This document shows positions 32,092-45,081 of a stretch of 64,000 nucleotides of DNA, piece by piece. Position 1 is the stretch's first letter; every line of letters starts with the position of its first letter. The stretch covers positions 310,001 to 374,000 of the forward strand of contig CAJNAR010000013.1 in NCBI GenBank assembly GCA_905220665.1, read 5' to 3'. Origin of the DNA: Albugo candida. Lineage: Eukaryota; Oomycota; Peronosporomycetes; Albuginales; Albuginaceae. The notes under the pieces are model-generated. The model was not told the DNA's origin, ran no database searches, and saw nothing but the letters and a program-made list of their open reading frames with translations. The position numbers and the translations under genes are program-made.

Positions 32092-35000
32092 CTTCAACTG
32101 CTTCTACAAAAGCTTTTTAACAACTCAATGAATCTGGGGCACGAGTTCCGGATTCACCGGATTGATGTATTTGCTGTCAGTCATATTTTCTGCAAAACAT
32201 TCGCCAGATACGGTAGTACTCAAGCTACACTTAACTCTAAGAAAATGTCAGAATTGGCTCGAAATTCGACGTCAAATGTCCTCTATGTTATCCAGCAGAG
32301 GCTGTCAAGCATCACAGACTCCCATTTACAATCAAAAGTTCTACTTGATTACAGTGAATTATCACTCTCGCCAACAGTACCCACCAGTCAAGTTATCGAC
32401 TTTTTGTTTTCATTTCTGGAGCAACATAATCAGAAGTCCATAGATACAACGTGTGCGTATACAAGCTTATCTCTGACATAAAGTATTTTCACAGACTCAA
32501 TATTTATTTTGAAAGCTCAAACGGAAGTGGATACCATTCCGAGAAAGGCATTGGCGGGTATCACTTGTGACTTCCAATAGATACGCCACAAACCTTACTG
32601 ACGCAGGTTGTTGAGAATTTTAGGCAAGAAGAACAATCAGGCAGAAGTGGTTATCGTGTACTCTATTTTGAAAGGATTACATGACATTCTCCAAGTAAAA
32701 CCCGTGATCGTGAAACCAATGATTCAGGTTGAAGGAATGAAAACACAGCTGACAAGATGTTATAGCACATCTGAGGATTTCAAATTACGTTCTGAGACCT
32801 TGAAGATTGTACTGGATTGCTTGATGATAAGCAAACGAGAAGAAGAAGCACTGGAATTGGCATTACAATGTATGAGAGATTCCAGTCACCACCAGCATGA
32901 GATTGCTCTGCATGGGTTACTCAGATTGCTTGATGACGGTTACTGCCTTAATTCACATATCGAACAGACATTGGAAGCTGTGGCCATCTTACTTCATTCG
33001 AGAGAAAGCTCCAACCTGCAGATTATGGCCGCCCAAGTATTGATTGCAATTGCCGAACAAAATCCAATGTCAGATATCAAACTGGCTATTTTGGAACAAC
33101 ACAAACCTCTCCCCGTGCCGGATGCAGTATTTCTACTGTTCGGACAAGGCCTTATCTCGATGTCGCCTATATCTCGCGCCTATATTGCGATTGCCGTTGC
33201 GACCATTGCAGACCTGATTAGCACTGGTGTTATTGAGGATTCCCTCCAACGATCTCAGATTGATGAACGCGTTCACGATGATGGGATTGATACCTTGTTG
33301 CTGACTACGACAGGAAGCATGTTGACACTTCTCGAAGATCCGTCTGACTTTGTTGCTGCTAAAGCTTCATATGCGGTTGGAAGATTGCTAACAAATTCAG
33401 ACTGTAGTATTCGAGTCGTTGATCGATCGATAAAAAGTTTTTTTGAAGTGTTTGCTCGAGCCGCTTCTGGATCTTCAGATCAAGTAAACATTGGGATGGT
33501 TCTGGCCGCCCTGAAACAAGTACTAGTTTATCGAAATAATCGATTGAAACTCACATACCTTCTGAAAATTGATCAAGTAAGACTTTTGTGCCGCTGATAC
33601 TGATCTGAGTCTTCCCATTATTACAATTTGCACCTTTCAGATGACTTGTATCTTGTCATCTCTACCGGTTCCAAACATACAGCTTTTTGAGCTCCTCAGC
33701 TCGATACTTCAACTTTGTGATGTGATCAAAGGAGATGAATTGGATCGACTGGTACTCAATCGAATCAGAATGCAGAGACATTGGCTTTTTGAAGATCTCG
33801 ACCAAGAATTATTTGTAAGTCATGACGAGCAAGCATCTCTAATACGGAACGTTCAAGCTTGGCATCGATTATTCGTCGAACACATTTGCCAGTCACCAGA
33901 TGATGTTGCTAAATTGGGATCGTTCATGTGGCGAAGTGCTGAAATTTGCGATTCTCTATTACCTGCACCGGAACTATCCCTCTTGGTGTGTCATATAGCT
34001 GCCAAGAATACGCTACCTCAAGTAATCTGATAATTCATTATGATAGAAAAACTTATTCCGGCAGGAGAACGTTGTTTGCAGCTTTTTGCAGAGCGGAAAA
34101 CTGCTTGATGCCCTCGACTCAAGATTATCCAAATTTAAAAAGGATGCGTCGTCATTCAAACCGTTTACATTGGTCGACTGGCAATCCGATGTGAGCGAAG
34201 ACATTCCATACCTGGGGATAGATTGCATAAAGCAACTATTTCGACATTGTCGACCGCTAGCTGAGGCATGCAAATATTTCTATGTCAAGTCTGCTCTGGA
34301 TAATCTGAAGTCTCGAACTACGTTGCTACAGGTAGAACATCTGTGACAATGGTGCAATCACTAGCTTTATATACATTGATAGATGTATGGACAATGCTGT
34401 TTACTTATTGAAATGAGTAACTTCATCGAAGTTACCTCACTCGAACAATTAGTTTCTGGAATCAAAAAGGCACGGGCTATACAGTCATGGCAAAAATCCG
34501 TTGTAGGAGACAAATTCGACTTGGACGACGCACGTGCTGGTATACAGCACTTGATCACGTACATGAGCATCCTTCCCAGCAATTCACCGGAAGCACATAT
34601 TCTTTGGCCTCTTGAAAAGCAGCAGGAATCGTTCGACACCCTTGCCCCTTATTTGCACCAAATGGAGGTTTCTTTCGTTATGAGGAACGTTCACGATGTC
34701 TCTCGTGTGTACATCAAGGTAGTTTGGTGAATTACCCCGAAATAGGATATCGAGAACGCTTACTGCTACTTCCAGGCTCAGCTTTGGGATGGGACCACTC
34801 AGTATCACAAAATTTCTCGAAATGCTTATCATTGGTATAAGCTCGATTCTTGCAAAGCTCAGTACTCAATCAGTTTCCCAGTCTCACAATCAGCGGATCC
34901 GGTGTGTGTAAAAATAATCGTTTGCATTCATCATCCAATCGGCTTTCTTACACCAGATGAGGTCAGTTAGCCATTAAACGTCCGGACAATGCGTGTATTT

Positions 35001-35105
35001 TGCCATTTACTGTTTCTGATTTAGGAAGAAGATCAATTCAATTTTTCCGATCTTGTACCGATATCGGTAGAAGTGAAATTTTTCTTGAAACAGAGACACA
35101 AATGA
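32092..35105 (+). CDS. HEAT-repeat protein, possibly Integrator subunit 7
   Basis: Eight exons can be placed: 32092-32450, 32495-32557, 32607-33576, 33641-34021, 34065-34331, 34383-34718, 34776-34961 and 35025-35105. The seven introns of 43-64 nt are all GT-AG and in phase, giving about 870 residues plus an unresolved N-terminus. The first 600 or so residues are helical repeats rich in Leu/Ala. The last 100 or so look like an immunoglobulin-like beta domain (AQYSISFPVSQS, VCVKIIVCIHHP, LVPISVEVKFFL). That plan, and loose similarity of LGHEFRIHRIDVFAV and of the helix pair around ELALQCMRDSSHHQHEIAL to INTS7, suggest Integrator subunit 7, a snRNA 3'-processing factor. An adaptin-like or other HEAT protein remains possible. 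The gene is certain; its name is not. Confidence 0.6.
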
Positions 35106-35782
35106 ATCAATAACTCGGCGGTCTAGATGAATGTAGATACCAATGCTTTTTTTTGAACTGTAAATTTATCGTAATTTACACATTTACTACATAGAATCCG
35201 CTAAGACTCATGAACATGCTCCCGAATCGTGAACTCTAAGGAGCGTAAACATAAAGCGCATATAATAAATGCAAGTCTCCTTGGCTAGAGAAGTTTAAAA
35301 TCAACTCAGCGGTATCAAAGTAACAAAACTTTGTCTATAACAAGCAAAACAGATTCGTCTGCACATCGCACCGCGTTAGGGATTGGATACGTAAGCTACT
35401 GACCCTACGCATAGGAATCTTTTGGCAACATGCACTTGGTATGCGATCAGTGGCTGACAAATTCGCGCTGCGTCACTAATTCCCTCCATTCTGGCATGAC
35501 CACACCACTTACCAACTCAAGCCATCATCTGTTGTGCTTCGAGATTCGCCAACTCTCTCTACTAGAAGCCAGGTCAAGTACAAAGCCAAGTTCTCTTCTC
35601 TCAATCTAATTATGTCGTCGTTGCTATTACATGATGATAACGTAGTGACCACCAGCATCTATCGGAATGCTGAGTGGATGCATGCCGAACTAATGATATT
35701 GACTGTCTCATTGATGTGATGAGCGGAAAAAGCATGCGGCTCTAAGCAAGCCTCTTTGCTACAATAAGCTGAATGTACTCAT
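35106..35782. other. Intergenic 3' of the HEAT gene
   Basis: No convincing ORF or repeat. Confidence 0.45.
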
Positions 35783-36082
35783 TTACTTTTTTGCGAGGTA
35801 AACAGGTTTTGAGTAGAATGCATGGAGCGCGCCGTGAGGATCACGTTTACCAGCTTGATCTGTGTAATGAGTTTTTCGTACAAATGCGGCCACGTCAGAA
35901 CGACAGGATTTCCACAGAGCACTCCAGATGAAAGCTTGATCGTTTCTTTGACTTGTCCGTGCTCCGATATAAGGTGCAATATCTTGCAGACAAAAGATAG
36001 GAGATTGCTTATCGATTTCTAACAAGAAGAGATTTAAATAGGTTCCAGCAAGAAAAGTAAAGGAATATCCAGAAGAAATCAA
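35783..36082 (-). pseudogene. Possible retroelement integrase zinc-domain relic
   Basis: The ORF contains GARTSQRNDQAFIWSALWKS followed by DVAAFVRK, reminiscent of the H2C2 region before gypsy-type integrases (G-x-x-K-T ... F-x-W-P-x-x-x-x-D-V-x-x-F-V). The Cys pair expected next is not intact (KTHYTDQAGKRD), and no integrase core follows. Confidence 0.3.
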
Positions 36083-38942
36083 GTAAGATATCAGACCAAT
36101 CCAGCAAGGTACTCTCCTTGATTATAAACCGAGATTTCTCCTCTATAAGTTTCATTTCGCGTGAAACTTTGCATTGCTGTCATTTCAGGCTCGGTGTTTT
36201 CTTATTTAGCCGGTGAAGTTGGTACATCTCCGACCAGGAGACTCGCTTGTTCCCGGCTGTTTTTGGCGTCGTCTCAACCAAACCATGGCACCGATGCTTC
36301 CTATTGAGGTTTATCGGGCTTGAGACGGCCGTCCATAATTCGTACACCTTACTTGTCTCCGTTTGCATACATGATGTAGCCTCTCAATCTTGTGATACCC
36401 CCCTAGGCCTTAAGCAAGAACTTACTTGTGATGGATACTTCATACGACATAATGCCTCTTCAGATTGTTTTCACGACAAAAGCGCCTTGTCATATTCTTT
36501 TTATTCCATGACGATGAAGTGCGATCAAGAACGGGTTCAATTGGATCGTTCGTATAGGGTGTAGTGAATCAGCTGTAATCATTCCGTCGAAGATGTGTCT
36601 GGAGCACAAGGTAATTGTACCTCACTTCTGGCCGCTTTTCGATACGTAAGGGTGCTGCATAGGATTCCATCCTTCATCGAAATAGGCTTTGTCGGGACCA
36701 ATTTCTGCCAGGATCAATTCATTCATCCAATATGGAGCGGTCACGAAGACTCGATTAGCGACTATGGGTTGAGTTGATTTCAAACTGCTTATCATCTTCG
36801 AATTCTGCTTTCTAGCACTCGGTGGTTGAATCAGTCGCCGTTGTCTACGTCAGTTGGTAAGCACACAAAGGTTTCTTATATCTTGAGGCCGAACATCATG
36901 AAGGCTTTGCTTATACTACATCACGGTACAGTTTTTCTCTCCGGAGCTCTAGCCTAAAGTTTCTTTGGTGCTCCGTCGACTTCTCTAGTGATATGCGCTT
37001 TCATTAAGGATACTTTAAGATAGTTTCGAACCACGGTTTGTACTGATCTTTATTGTCTGTTTGCCAACTACCTCTACGCCAGCAAAGGATATTCTTTGAG
37101 AAGTGGTCAGAGCGCGACTTTTTTTCGAATAGATAGATTTTCAGCCTACAGCATGCAAAGATGGGAGCTGATACAAGTAGTTTGTTTTAAGCACTTTAGA
37201 TAAAATTTGGTAGTAAAAAACAAAGTACGATATATTAGATGCAGGAGGTCCTTACTTCACTTTACCACCTAGTCTGGTTCAGGGACATCAGCTTCACCAG
37301 TTTGACATCTCATTTTGGAGGACTGTACATTAATCTCGGCATTCAAAGATAACCCCTCGAAGACAATGCGACTATCTCAAGATGTCAGAAACACTTCCGG
37401 AGAATTTGTTATACGCTCTCTACTTTATGTACAACAAACGGAATTATACGAATCAACAGCCAGAGAGTTGCTGGAGTAAGTTCTCATCATGCTTCGGGAA
37501 GCGCGTGCTGCAGGCGATACAGCTCATCAACTCATATTTCTTTATATCCACTTATTGAATTTTGTGTATGCATGGTGCACCGTGATGACCACCACCTACT
37601 CCTACTTCCAAGATAGAGCGTAGCGCTGAGCCTTCTGAAAGTTTGTGTAACAACTTACCTCCGCTGACTTTCATAAAAGCTCAATCGACCACGCTCAAAG
37701 GAATTGACCGTTAGTGTTGTGACCTTTGCTGGTAGCTTATTCTAATGCAGAAATTCGTGTCAGGCTATCAAGGGCATCAACTGCTTCAGAGAACACGCAT
37801 GCGTGGTGATTCGATGTCGAGGACAAATCCGTTCCATCTAGTACTACTTATTGACGTCATTTCAGTGCAAAGCGTCCTCTACTTTATTTCGTTAGTCTCC
37901 TCACCCCGCTGCGCTGTAAACAAAAAGAAAAAGCAGAAATATTGATGCTGCAGATTTACAAAGTACTTGAGCAATGCCAATGCTTCATTTCGCTCGCGTG
38001 TCAGTTCGAATCCAAAATCTTTTTCTGTTTGTTATAGAAACTGCAGTGGATGTTTCCAGAATAGCTTTTTGCGTTGTTTAATATTATAGAGCTTCCTTCC
38101 AGTTCGATATGCCATTCTCCCTAGTGATGGCGGAAAGTTCTGGAGTTCACGCACTAGAACCTGCGTGCGGTCCAGGACAATAGCATAAGCGTTGCGGCTA
38201 AAGCGGCAGTCACAATGATTTGCTTCTATCGCACCACTTTACTTTCCACGAAGTGAAACATCCGAAATGAAAATTTTCAACACAACAATCATTGTGTGTA
38301 TGTCCAAGCTGTCAAGTGGGGGTGTTTACTCGCGTGAAATACTGGTGCTAACTTATCGGCGAATTTACTGTGCTTCGAAGTTGGCTGGTACAATGAAGAC
38401 AGTACATTATATATTCGACTAATTCCGCTTATGTCACACACAACGCCGATGATGCAAAATGGTGTTGTTGGTTCTGGTTCTACGGCGACAGTTTCCGGAC
38501 ATTTCTATCCTCCGTTTTGATTCTTTCTATTACAGCATACATGAGTTCAGGTAACTGTCCATGGGTTAGGAGATCGCGTATTATAATGGATAGATACGGT
38601 GCATCCCCACATTGACATGGAGCTAATAATGCAAGCATCGGTGAAGCACACTTCAACTTCACAGGTATAACGAAATGGTATGCCAGTGCCAACGATTGCC
38701 TTGTACGTACTGATTCCGGTATCAATGGCCCATTCATCATGCAACCGTCGTACAGGTCCAAACACATCAATCCTGCCGCTACGACACCATCACGATCGTG
38801 TCCTGGCTTACGAACCTCAAGCTACTTGCCTCCTCCAAAACACCTAAGATTCCTACAGTGATATGTCCGAGGGAAGTATTCTGTCACAAACGCGACCAAG
38901 TTCGTTGTAGAATTCTCTTTGACGAAATTACAGAATCAATAT
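36083..38942. other. Sparse intergenic stretch
   Basis: Short ORFs without recognisable motifs, plus one copia LTR remnant at 37191-37296. A T-arm-like gttcgaatcc at about 38002 lacks the rest of a tRNA. Confidence 0.4.
37191..37296. repeat. Remnant solo LTR of the 48-52 kb copia family
   Basis: Begins gcactttagataaaatttgg and ends ggttcagggacatcagcttca. Both ends match the LTRs at 52361-52537 and 48095-48268, but about 70 bases of the middle are missing. No internal element sequence adjoins it, so it is probably a solo LTR or fragment. Confidence 0.7.
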
Positions 38943-39130
38943 GACAACACTTGTACCCACCATTACATTAAACATGACAACTGTACCGTCCATCACATAA
39001 ACAAGATGACAATTGGACCCTCCATTACGTAATAACATGACAATTGGACCCTCCATTACGTAATAACATGACAACTGGACCCTCCATTACATAATAACAT
39101 GACAATTGGACCCACCACATACAAATGACA
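38943..39130. repeat. 31-bp minisatellite, six copies
   Basis: Units start with gacaa at 38943, 38976, 39008, 39039, 39070 and 39101 (33, 32, then exactly 31 bases apart). The core is gacaattggaccctccatta. The last four copies are nearly identical. The array ends about 100 bases before the phosphatase ATG, that is, in its promoter region. Confidence 0.88.
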
Positions 39131-39211
39131 AGTAAGTTTTTGATGGAATGCTCGGTTCCAGTTACAATAGCACGTTACATCGATCAATCGTGCCTAGTGA
39201 CATTCCATCGT

Positions 39212-39228
39212 ACTCATTTCGCAATTCT
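39212..39228 (+). promoter_or_regulatory. Oomycete initiator (Inr) of the phosphatase gene
   Basis: actcatttcgcaattct is a close match to the oomycete Inr plus flanking element (gCTCATTYYnCAwTTT). It ends two bases before the ATG at 39231, implying a 5' leader of about 16 bases. Confidence 0.65.
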
Positions 39229-39230
39229 CC

Positions 39231-40777
39231 ATGCAGCGCTTCTTCTTTTGCGTTTTATTTCATCTATTCGCATCTATCAGCGCTGATAATGACACAACAT
39301 CGTTCCAGTTTCATGTGTCGATGGCTTCTGTCAAAGAAGGGAACGTCTATCTGATTGACTGGGTCTACCCCGCGCCCGTAATCACCAAAGGAGTGCTACC
39401 AGCACAAGAAGAATCAATCATTGCATTTGGTACCGCACTAAATTCACTTAATGTATACGTAAAGGGACGATTCAATGGTTTTGTTAGTCAAAATGACGAA
39501 AATTCTGAATTTGTGGCTTGCTATTCGTCAATTATTCCATTGAGCCAGTTGGAAGGTGCTTCAAGTGTGTATTACGCTTTGGTCCAATTCGATGCTGGAA
39601 AGGAAGCTACAAAGATTTCTGCAACGATTCAGTTTGAGGTTCCAAAACCCGCGGGTATGCGTTGGGCAGTGTTTGGCGACATGGGAAGTACTACACAGAA
39701 AAAAGCGTCTGGAATATCGCTTCCTGCCCTTCTTAACGATTTCAAGAAAGGATTGTTCCAAGGAATACTGAATGTTGGAGACTTGGGATACGAACTAGTT
39801 GGAGCCAATGGGAAGAATTATATCGAGTCATTTGCAACAATGACACAGCATATTCCGATGCAAATTACAGCTGGAAACGTAAGTGCTTATTTCATAGAAT
39901 CGGAACAGTCACTGAGTTCATGTTGTATTTGTAGCATGAATTTATGTACGCAATGAGTCCACTTTTCTCACTGCACAACTACCGTACCCGTTTTGCGGGT
40001 ATGGGTAACGGACCTGGAACTACGAGCGGGTCCAACAGCAGCCACTACTATTCGTTCGATTCGAATACAATTCATTTCATATTTCTCAATTCAGAAATAT
40101 ACGGAGATGAACCTTACGGCAACTATGCATTCGGTCAACCGGGTCAAATGCCTACCTGGGTTCTTAGTGAAGATACCCGGAACGCTGATGCTATCCTGCA
40201 ACGCAACTGGCTCGCAAACGATTTGGCTTCTGTCGATCGGTCCAGAACCCCATTCATCATCGTGTGTATGCATCGACCTCCATTCAATTGTCCTTGGCAT
40301 GTGGAAGCCGAAGGTAATGTGTTTTCTCGAGACATCGTTCCGTTATTGGACCAGTACAAGGTCAACTTGATGATTACGGGTCACGAGCACACGTCCATGA
40401 TTTTTGATGAAACAATGGTATTGAATGGAAGGTATCACTTTCCCAAGCTTATTATTGTGGGTGCGGCAGGCAACAATGAGTTTCTAAGAAGTCGGGCTAC
40501 AATCAACACTGCTTCGTGGAATGAGACAGTTTTGATTGAAAAATATGGGTATGGATATTTGGAGGAAACTGAAAGTGGGTTGCAATTTTGTATTGGGTCA
40601 ACAGCCTCAGGCGAGACAAAGAATCCGGTGTCTACCGATTGGACGCTCCAGTCTTGCACTACAATCCAAGTCACAAGCTCTCTGACCGGATCCGCCACGA
40701 ACCCACCCGCAAACAAAGCTGTTGTAACGATGCAGCAAATGGAGAGTATGTGGACCACGTGGACCGGAAGTAAATGA
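39231..40777 (+). CDS. Secreted purple acid phosphatase
   Basis: A metallophosphoesterase with a two-metal centre that releases phosphate from organic esters, probably outside the cell. Two exons, 39231-39878 and 39935-40777 (56-nt intron), encode 496 residues. A signal peptide occupies about residues 1-17. A fibronectin-like N-terminal domain precedes the catalytic domain. All metal-binding blocks are present: GD (149-150), GDLGY (183-187), GNHE (215-218, with the intron falling between Asn and His), the His of CMHRPP (329) and GHEH (365-368). The intact set of ligands argues for an active enzyme. A Thr/Ser-rich C-terminus of about 40 residues follows, without an anchor. The start is supported by the initiator at 39212. 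Confidence 0.92.
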
Positions 40778-43700
40778 TTCTTTCTCTCAGCTTGCATTTA
40801 TAACAGTTTTATAGAACATATCTCTAATGGTATCTTAGTTCGTTGGTTAGTCGATTTTATCAACTAAATTTCTTTTCTTACCTTCTCGTTGCAGGAACTT
40901 GAAACTTCTAGCTCCAACTTCTATTTTTACTCTATGATACGCGTAGAAGCAATGGAGTGATGTCACTAAGTATAGGATTCGTAGTGTCCTCATTGATACG
41001 TTAAGGGCTAAAGCGTCGTAAAAAATCGTTCTCATGTTAAAGTGGCCTTGTGGTTTCGTGGTTCCCAAGCCATGGTACCAGAAGAATCTCTGTAAACAAG
41101 GATTCTATATATGCTACAAGTGTACTAAGCTAAGGTTGGGTTTACCTGTAATAGAACAGTCAAACCATCGTTTTTCGTCTTCTAAGTCGATGTTACTTGC
41201 GGATTGCAAGGGGTAAAGATTATACAAGGTAGTCGACTTGTTGAGTCTAGTTAACATGGTTCTAAACAGCTTATCAACTAATGCGCAGTCACCCAAACGT
41301 AAGACGTATGCAAAAAATTTGGATTGCTTCGAATTGGTATTGATACCCTTAACATTACAACTAGTTCCAGTATGAACGTTCAGGTCAAATTTCTAAAAGA
41401 CGAAGAAATTGGAAACCGAACGCATTTGGAAGCGCTTATCTCTTATTCAAATTATATCAACTGCATTCTCACTTATGTGTTTTATTCTTTTTACATCAGG
41501 AAACTTGATATCTACTATCAACTATAACAAAGAATGACAGTGGTCACGAGTACTGGCTTGTAACGAAATAACTTTTTTGAGGACTGCTTTCTGACCCGAA
41601 GGCTTGTCGAATCACGTCAAATCACTTAATAGGTTACCTAATTCTAGGGATGTGATGATGATCCTTTTGGAAGGGTGTCCAGAAGAATTCAAGGTTCGGG
41701 CAGCAAACTAGAAAAATTATATAGACTTCAACATGAAGGTACAACAGACCTAACGCCGTAAAACTCGCTAAGAGGAAGAAGTGCTGTATCTTCTTGAACG
41801 AAGATTGAACATAATTCAACTCGAGTAGACTCCAAGCGCGTAAGAACGAATAAGAAGTACGGATCAAGCAATCTCCCACCCTTCTTGCTTCGCACTTATT
41901 GCCCCCACAATCGGAAGCAGTTCGGAAACAACATCCCCACTACTTATCGAAAAGGGGTAGAACTCCTTGGTGTCAAATCAACCTAAGTAAAATTTGTAGC
42001 CCACTCTTCTCATCATATGTCATTTACAAAACTGTGGCTAGATTAAAATGTTCTTGACGGCTCTATCATCACCTAGAGGATAAAATCCCTTCTCACACCC
42101 TGATTAGTTCGCCTACTTTCCATTTATTGGAGAAGTTTCGAAGTCACAGACGCCTATCATTGCTCCTTTATATGACTGACATCGGTGGAAATAGCTAGAG
42201 GCATTCTATCGGCTGACAGTATTTCCATAGCGTTCGGATATCGTACAAAAAGCACGGACCTACGCAGCAAAGCGATACCGACGTGGTAGAGCCAACATTG
42301 CATATTGCAATAAAGTGTTCTTTAACATGAAATCGATTCGAAAGCGGACGTACTAAATTGCTTAATCCACCTCACGTCAAATTGTAGTTCAGAACACAAT
42401 AATGCGGTTTTATCCAACACTTGAATCGCTTCACTGATTCAATGTTGGGCCAAAGCAGTTGCTCCCTAAAATCAAGTACTGAAATAAGCTGAGAAGCTAC
42501 AAGCTTCAAATATTAAGGGCCAATTACATCTACAGCTCGTGATACTATTGCATTTATTGTCGATATACTCATCTTCGCGTTACTACGTATAACGTCTTTT
42601 ATTCTCGCAATGCCGACAGATCAATGGTGCATCATGTATAGTGAAAATGAAACTTTTGTGGTAACAATCTGATCAATCGAACGCTTTACTTTTAATCCAA
42701 ATCGCAAAACAGTCGAAACAGAAATCAGAAAAGGCAAAAAATGATATTTTAAATTCCTTACCGTCACCAGTTTCAAATAGAGTGTCTTCCGGCACCTTTC
42801 TCCAGACGCAGACACGAAATCTGCAAGCTCCCCAACGTTATCTGATCCGCAAAATTTGTCGAGTGTCCACGTACCAAGCGCTTATTACATCTTCTCATTT
42901 GTAATTAGTCCCTTCAAAGCTGTCCAAGCCACATTTATGCGTAAACTTTCGACGCTCACGTCGACTGTGCATCTTGTTAATTCATCTTGTTAAGATGACG
43001 CTTTTTACCAATGTAAACTAATGTGCGCAGATTGCTATGCTATCACTCTTAATGCGCTGGCAACATCAATTCACCAATCTATCGTTTCGGTCAACAATGT
43101 ACTCTTCATCTCGCCACAAGTGAGCAGAAATAATGAGCCAACGCTTAGAATAGAAAGACCACCTTCAGCATTCGTCTGCCAAACAGACTTTCTCCATACG
43201 ATCCAGGAAATGAAGTCTGTGTATTAGCATGCACCTTTGTAGCATGATCGACTTTGTTCGCAGTCATAATGGAAAGCTTCAAAATTACATTACGTTCAAG
43301 TCAAGTATGGATTATCCTTTACCGGTGAACGCACGATCTCTGTGGAATCTATTGGAAATGTCCGTGGTGCTGAAGAGCGATAAGTTTCCATATTTCATTT
43401 TGGACCGCTGCAACACTTTATGGCGCTTTATGGTATTCTTTCACCGTACTGTTTACCCATGGGAATTCTTTATTATGATGAGTGATTCATCAACTTTTCA
43501 GCATTTCATCTGGATCTTTTTGTATCATGTTGGGTTCCTGTCTCTGGACCCAACACGACACACAGTAACGTTGTCGGCAAATTACACGCCAATCTTGCAG
43601 TTCCATCAAGCTTAGCACAAATCCATCTGGTGCTTGGAGGAAGTGTACAGAGATGGGTGAGTAACAATTTAGTACAATCACTGTTCGCCTTCAGGCTCCT

Positions 43701-44021
43701 TTGCGGGCTTTCACAGTACTCCCATCCATCGATTCGCGCGCTCATCCTCACGCTTCAGCCGTGTTTCTAGATTCTCCAGGAATGTGATCGAGGCTGAATT
43801 GTATGCAAGCAGCATCGACTTTCATCGATTGTTAATGTTAAATGCTATAGGAAAAGCAAATCGTCAGGGAGGGTATCACTGGTTCCAGCATAAAAAAGGC
43901 TTCAAAATATTGTATTACATAATGGAGATCCTCAAATGTGAAATTTGACAAAAGTTGAACCTTCCTCTTTTCCCGGCGGAAAGTCGACCTTCGAAATATG
44001 GAAACGATGAATCGAGGATGA
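40778..44021. other. Intergenic, 3.2 kb
   Basis: Many short ORFs, none recognised. Around 43229-43760 open frames on the plus strand look slightly protein-like but could not be assembled into a gene. Confidence 0.4.
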
Positions 44022-44127
44022 GAAAGGCGGCAAAGACGCAAGAGAAGCGTCAGTAGTAGAAGCAAGAGGCTCCGACGACTTTATAAATTTCCATCAGCAT
44101 TCAATAATCTTCCCCTCACTGTTCAGA

Positions 44128-44760
44128 ATGCCTTCTTGGAATTTATGGAGCATGAAAGTAAGCTTGATCTTGAGTCTGAATTACGCGAAGTCTGAGCCTG
44201 CGAGTGGAAACTTTATTTTCACAGAATCGTTCCCATTGCTCAATCCACATAAAGAGCACGTGAGACATGACATTGCTGATCTCAAAGTGGGTGAATTGCC
44301 GACGACACTGAATGAAGGAGATCTCTGTCTAGTTCTAACCAATCCGTCAGAAAATGTCGTACGTCATCTCAGAGTCGTGGTGGAATCGATTCAAGATCAA
44401 GTTAAAAATGTCTCGGTGTCGGATGCGTTTCTTGACCGCATTTCGCTTGTGCAACCCATTGCTGAAATTATAGAAACAAAACGTTTGATTTCATATTCAG
44501 CGACCTTTCTCACCATACTTCTCAATATTGGAAAAATATACAGCAAGTACGCCCCATACGAAACCTTTGCGAAGGCGGTCGAGCAACAAAATCGAGTCTA
44601 TTTGACCGAGAGTCCAGCGTCCATGGATAAAGTAAAGCTGTTCGGAAAATTTCGGCTGCACGAGAAAAGCACTTATTCGTTTCGCGACTATGAAATATAT
44701 GTCGAGAAATGGACACCCCCTCGTTCTGATCGTCTACATGTCTTTAACCAGGAGAAGTAA
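44128..44760 (+). CDS. Hypothetical protein, probably spliced near its 5' end
   Basis: The unspliced ORF gives 210 residues from 44128. However, bases 44158-44224 look like an intron (gtaagc donor, tttattttcacag acceptor, 67 nt). Removing it joins the downstream frame to a different upstream frame, open from 44022 and protein-like (FNNLPLTVQNAFLEFMEHE, then SFPLLNPHKEH). In that model the ATG at 44128 is not used, and the true start is 44145 or lies in an unseen upstream exon. The rest (DIADLKVGELPTTLNEGDL ... LHEKSTYSFRDYEIYVEKW) is a soluble, mixed-composition protein ending at 44760. No family is recognised. That this is a real gene is fairly likely; the 5' end is open. Confidence 0.5.
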   Translation: MPSWNLWSMKVSLILSLNYAKSEPASGNFIFTESFPLLNPHKEHVRHDIADLKVGELPTTLNEGDLCLVLTNPSENVVRHLRVVVESIQDQVKNVSVSDAFLDRISLVQPIAEIIETKRLISYSATFLTILLNIGKIYSKYAPYETFAKAVEQQNRVYLTESPASMDKVKLFGKFRLHEKSTYSFRDYEIYVEKWTPPRSDRLHVFNQEK

Positions 44761-45081
44761 ATAAACATCACCGATGTGAGGTCGTTCGAGCACCAAAAAC
44801 GATCAAGTGGTAAAATGAATTACCTTCTTAGAAACCGTCATGATGTGATCCTTTTGATACGTGTGTAGTGTACGATCCATCGAGTATTATAACATGAATA
44901 CCATGCAACACACTTTGGAAAGATTGGCTCTGTCTGGAGCTTCCCCCACGTTACAGGAATCGATCGACGTATTTTTGGGCCAGGGACCCAAACACTCTTT
45001 TGCATTGCTCGACTGATCTTCAAGTGAGAAACTTTCCGTCGTCGTAGGTGCTATTCCTAGCTGCAAATGTGTCCGGATCTG
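44761..45081. other. Intergenic, about 320 bases
   Basis: Nothing recognised. Confidence 0.4.

Noticed and set aside
37960..38040. T-arm or B-box-like gttcgaatcc suggesting a tRNA gene
   Set aside because: The bases around it cannot form a five-pair T stem, and no matching A box, anticodon arm or acceptor stem was found.
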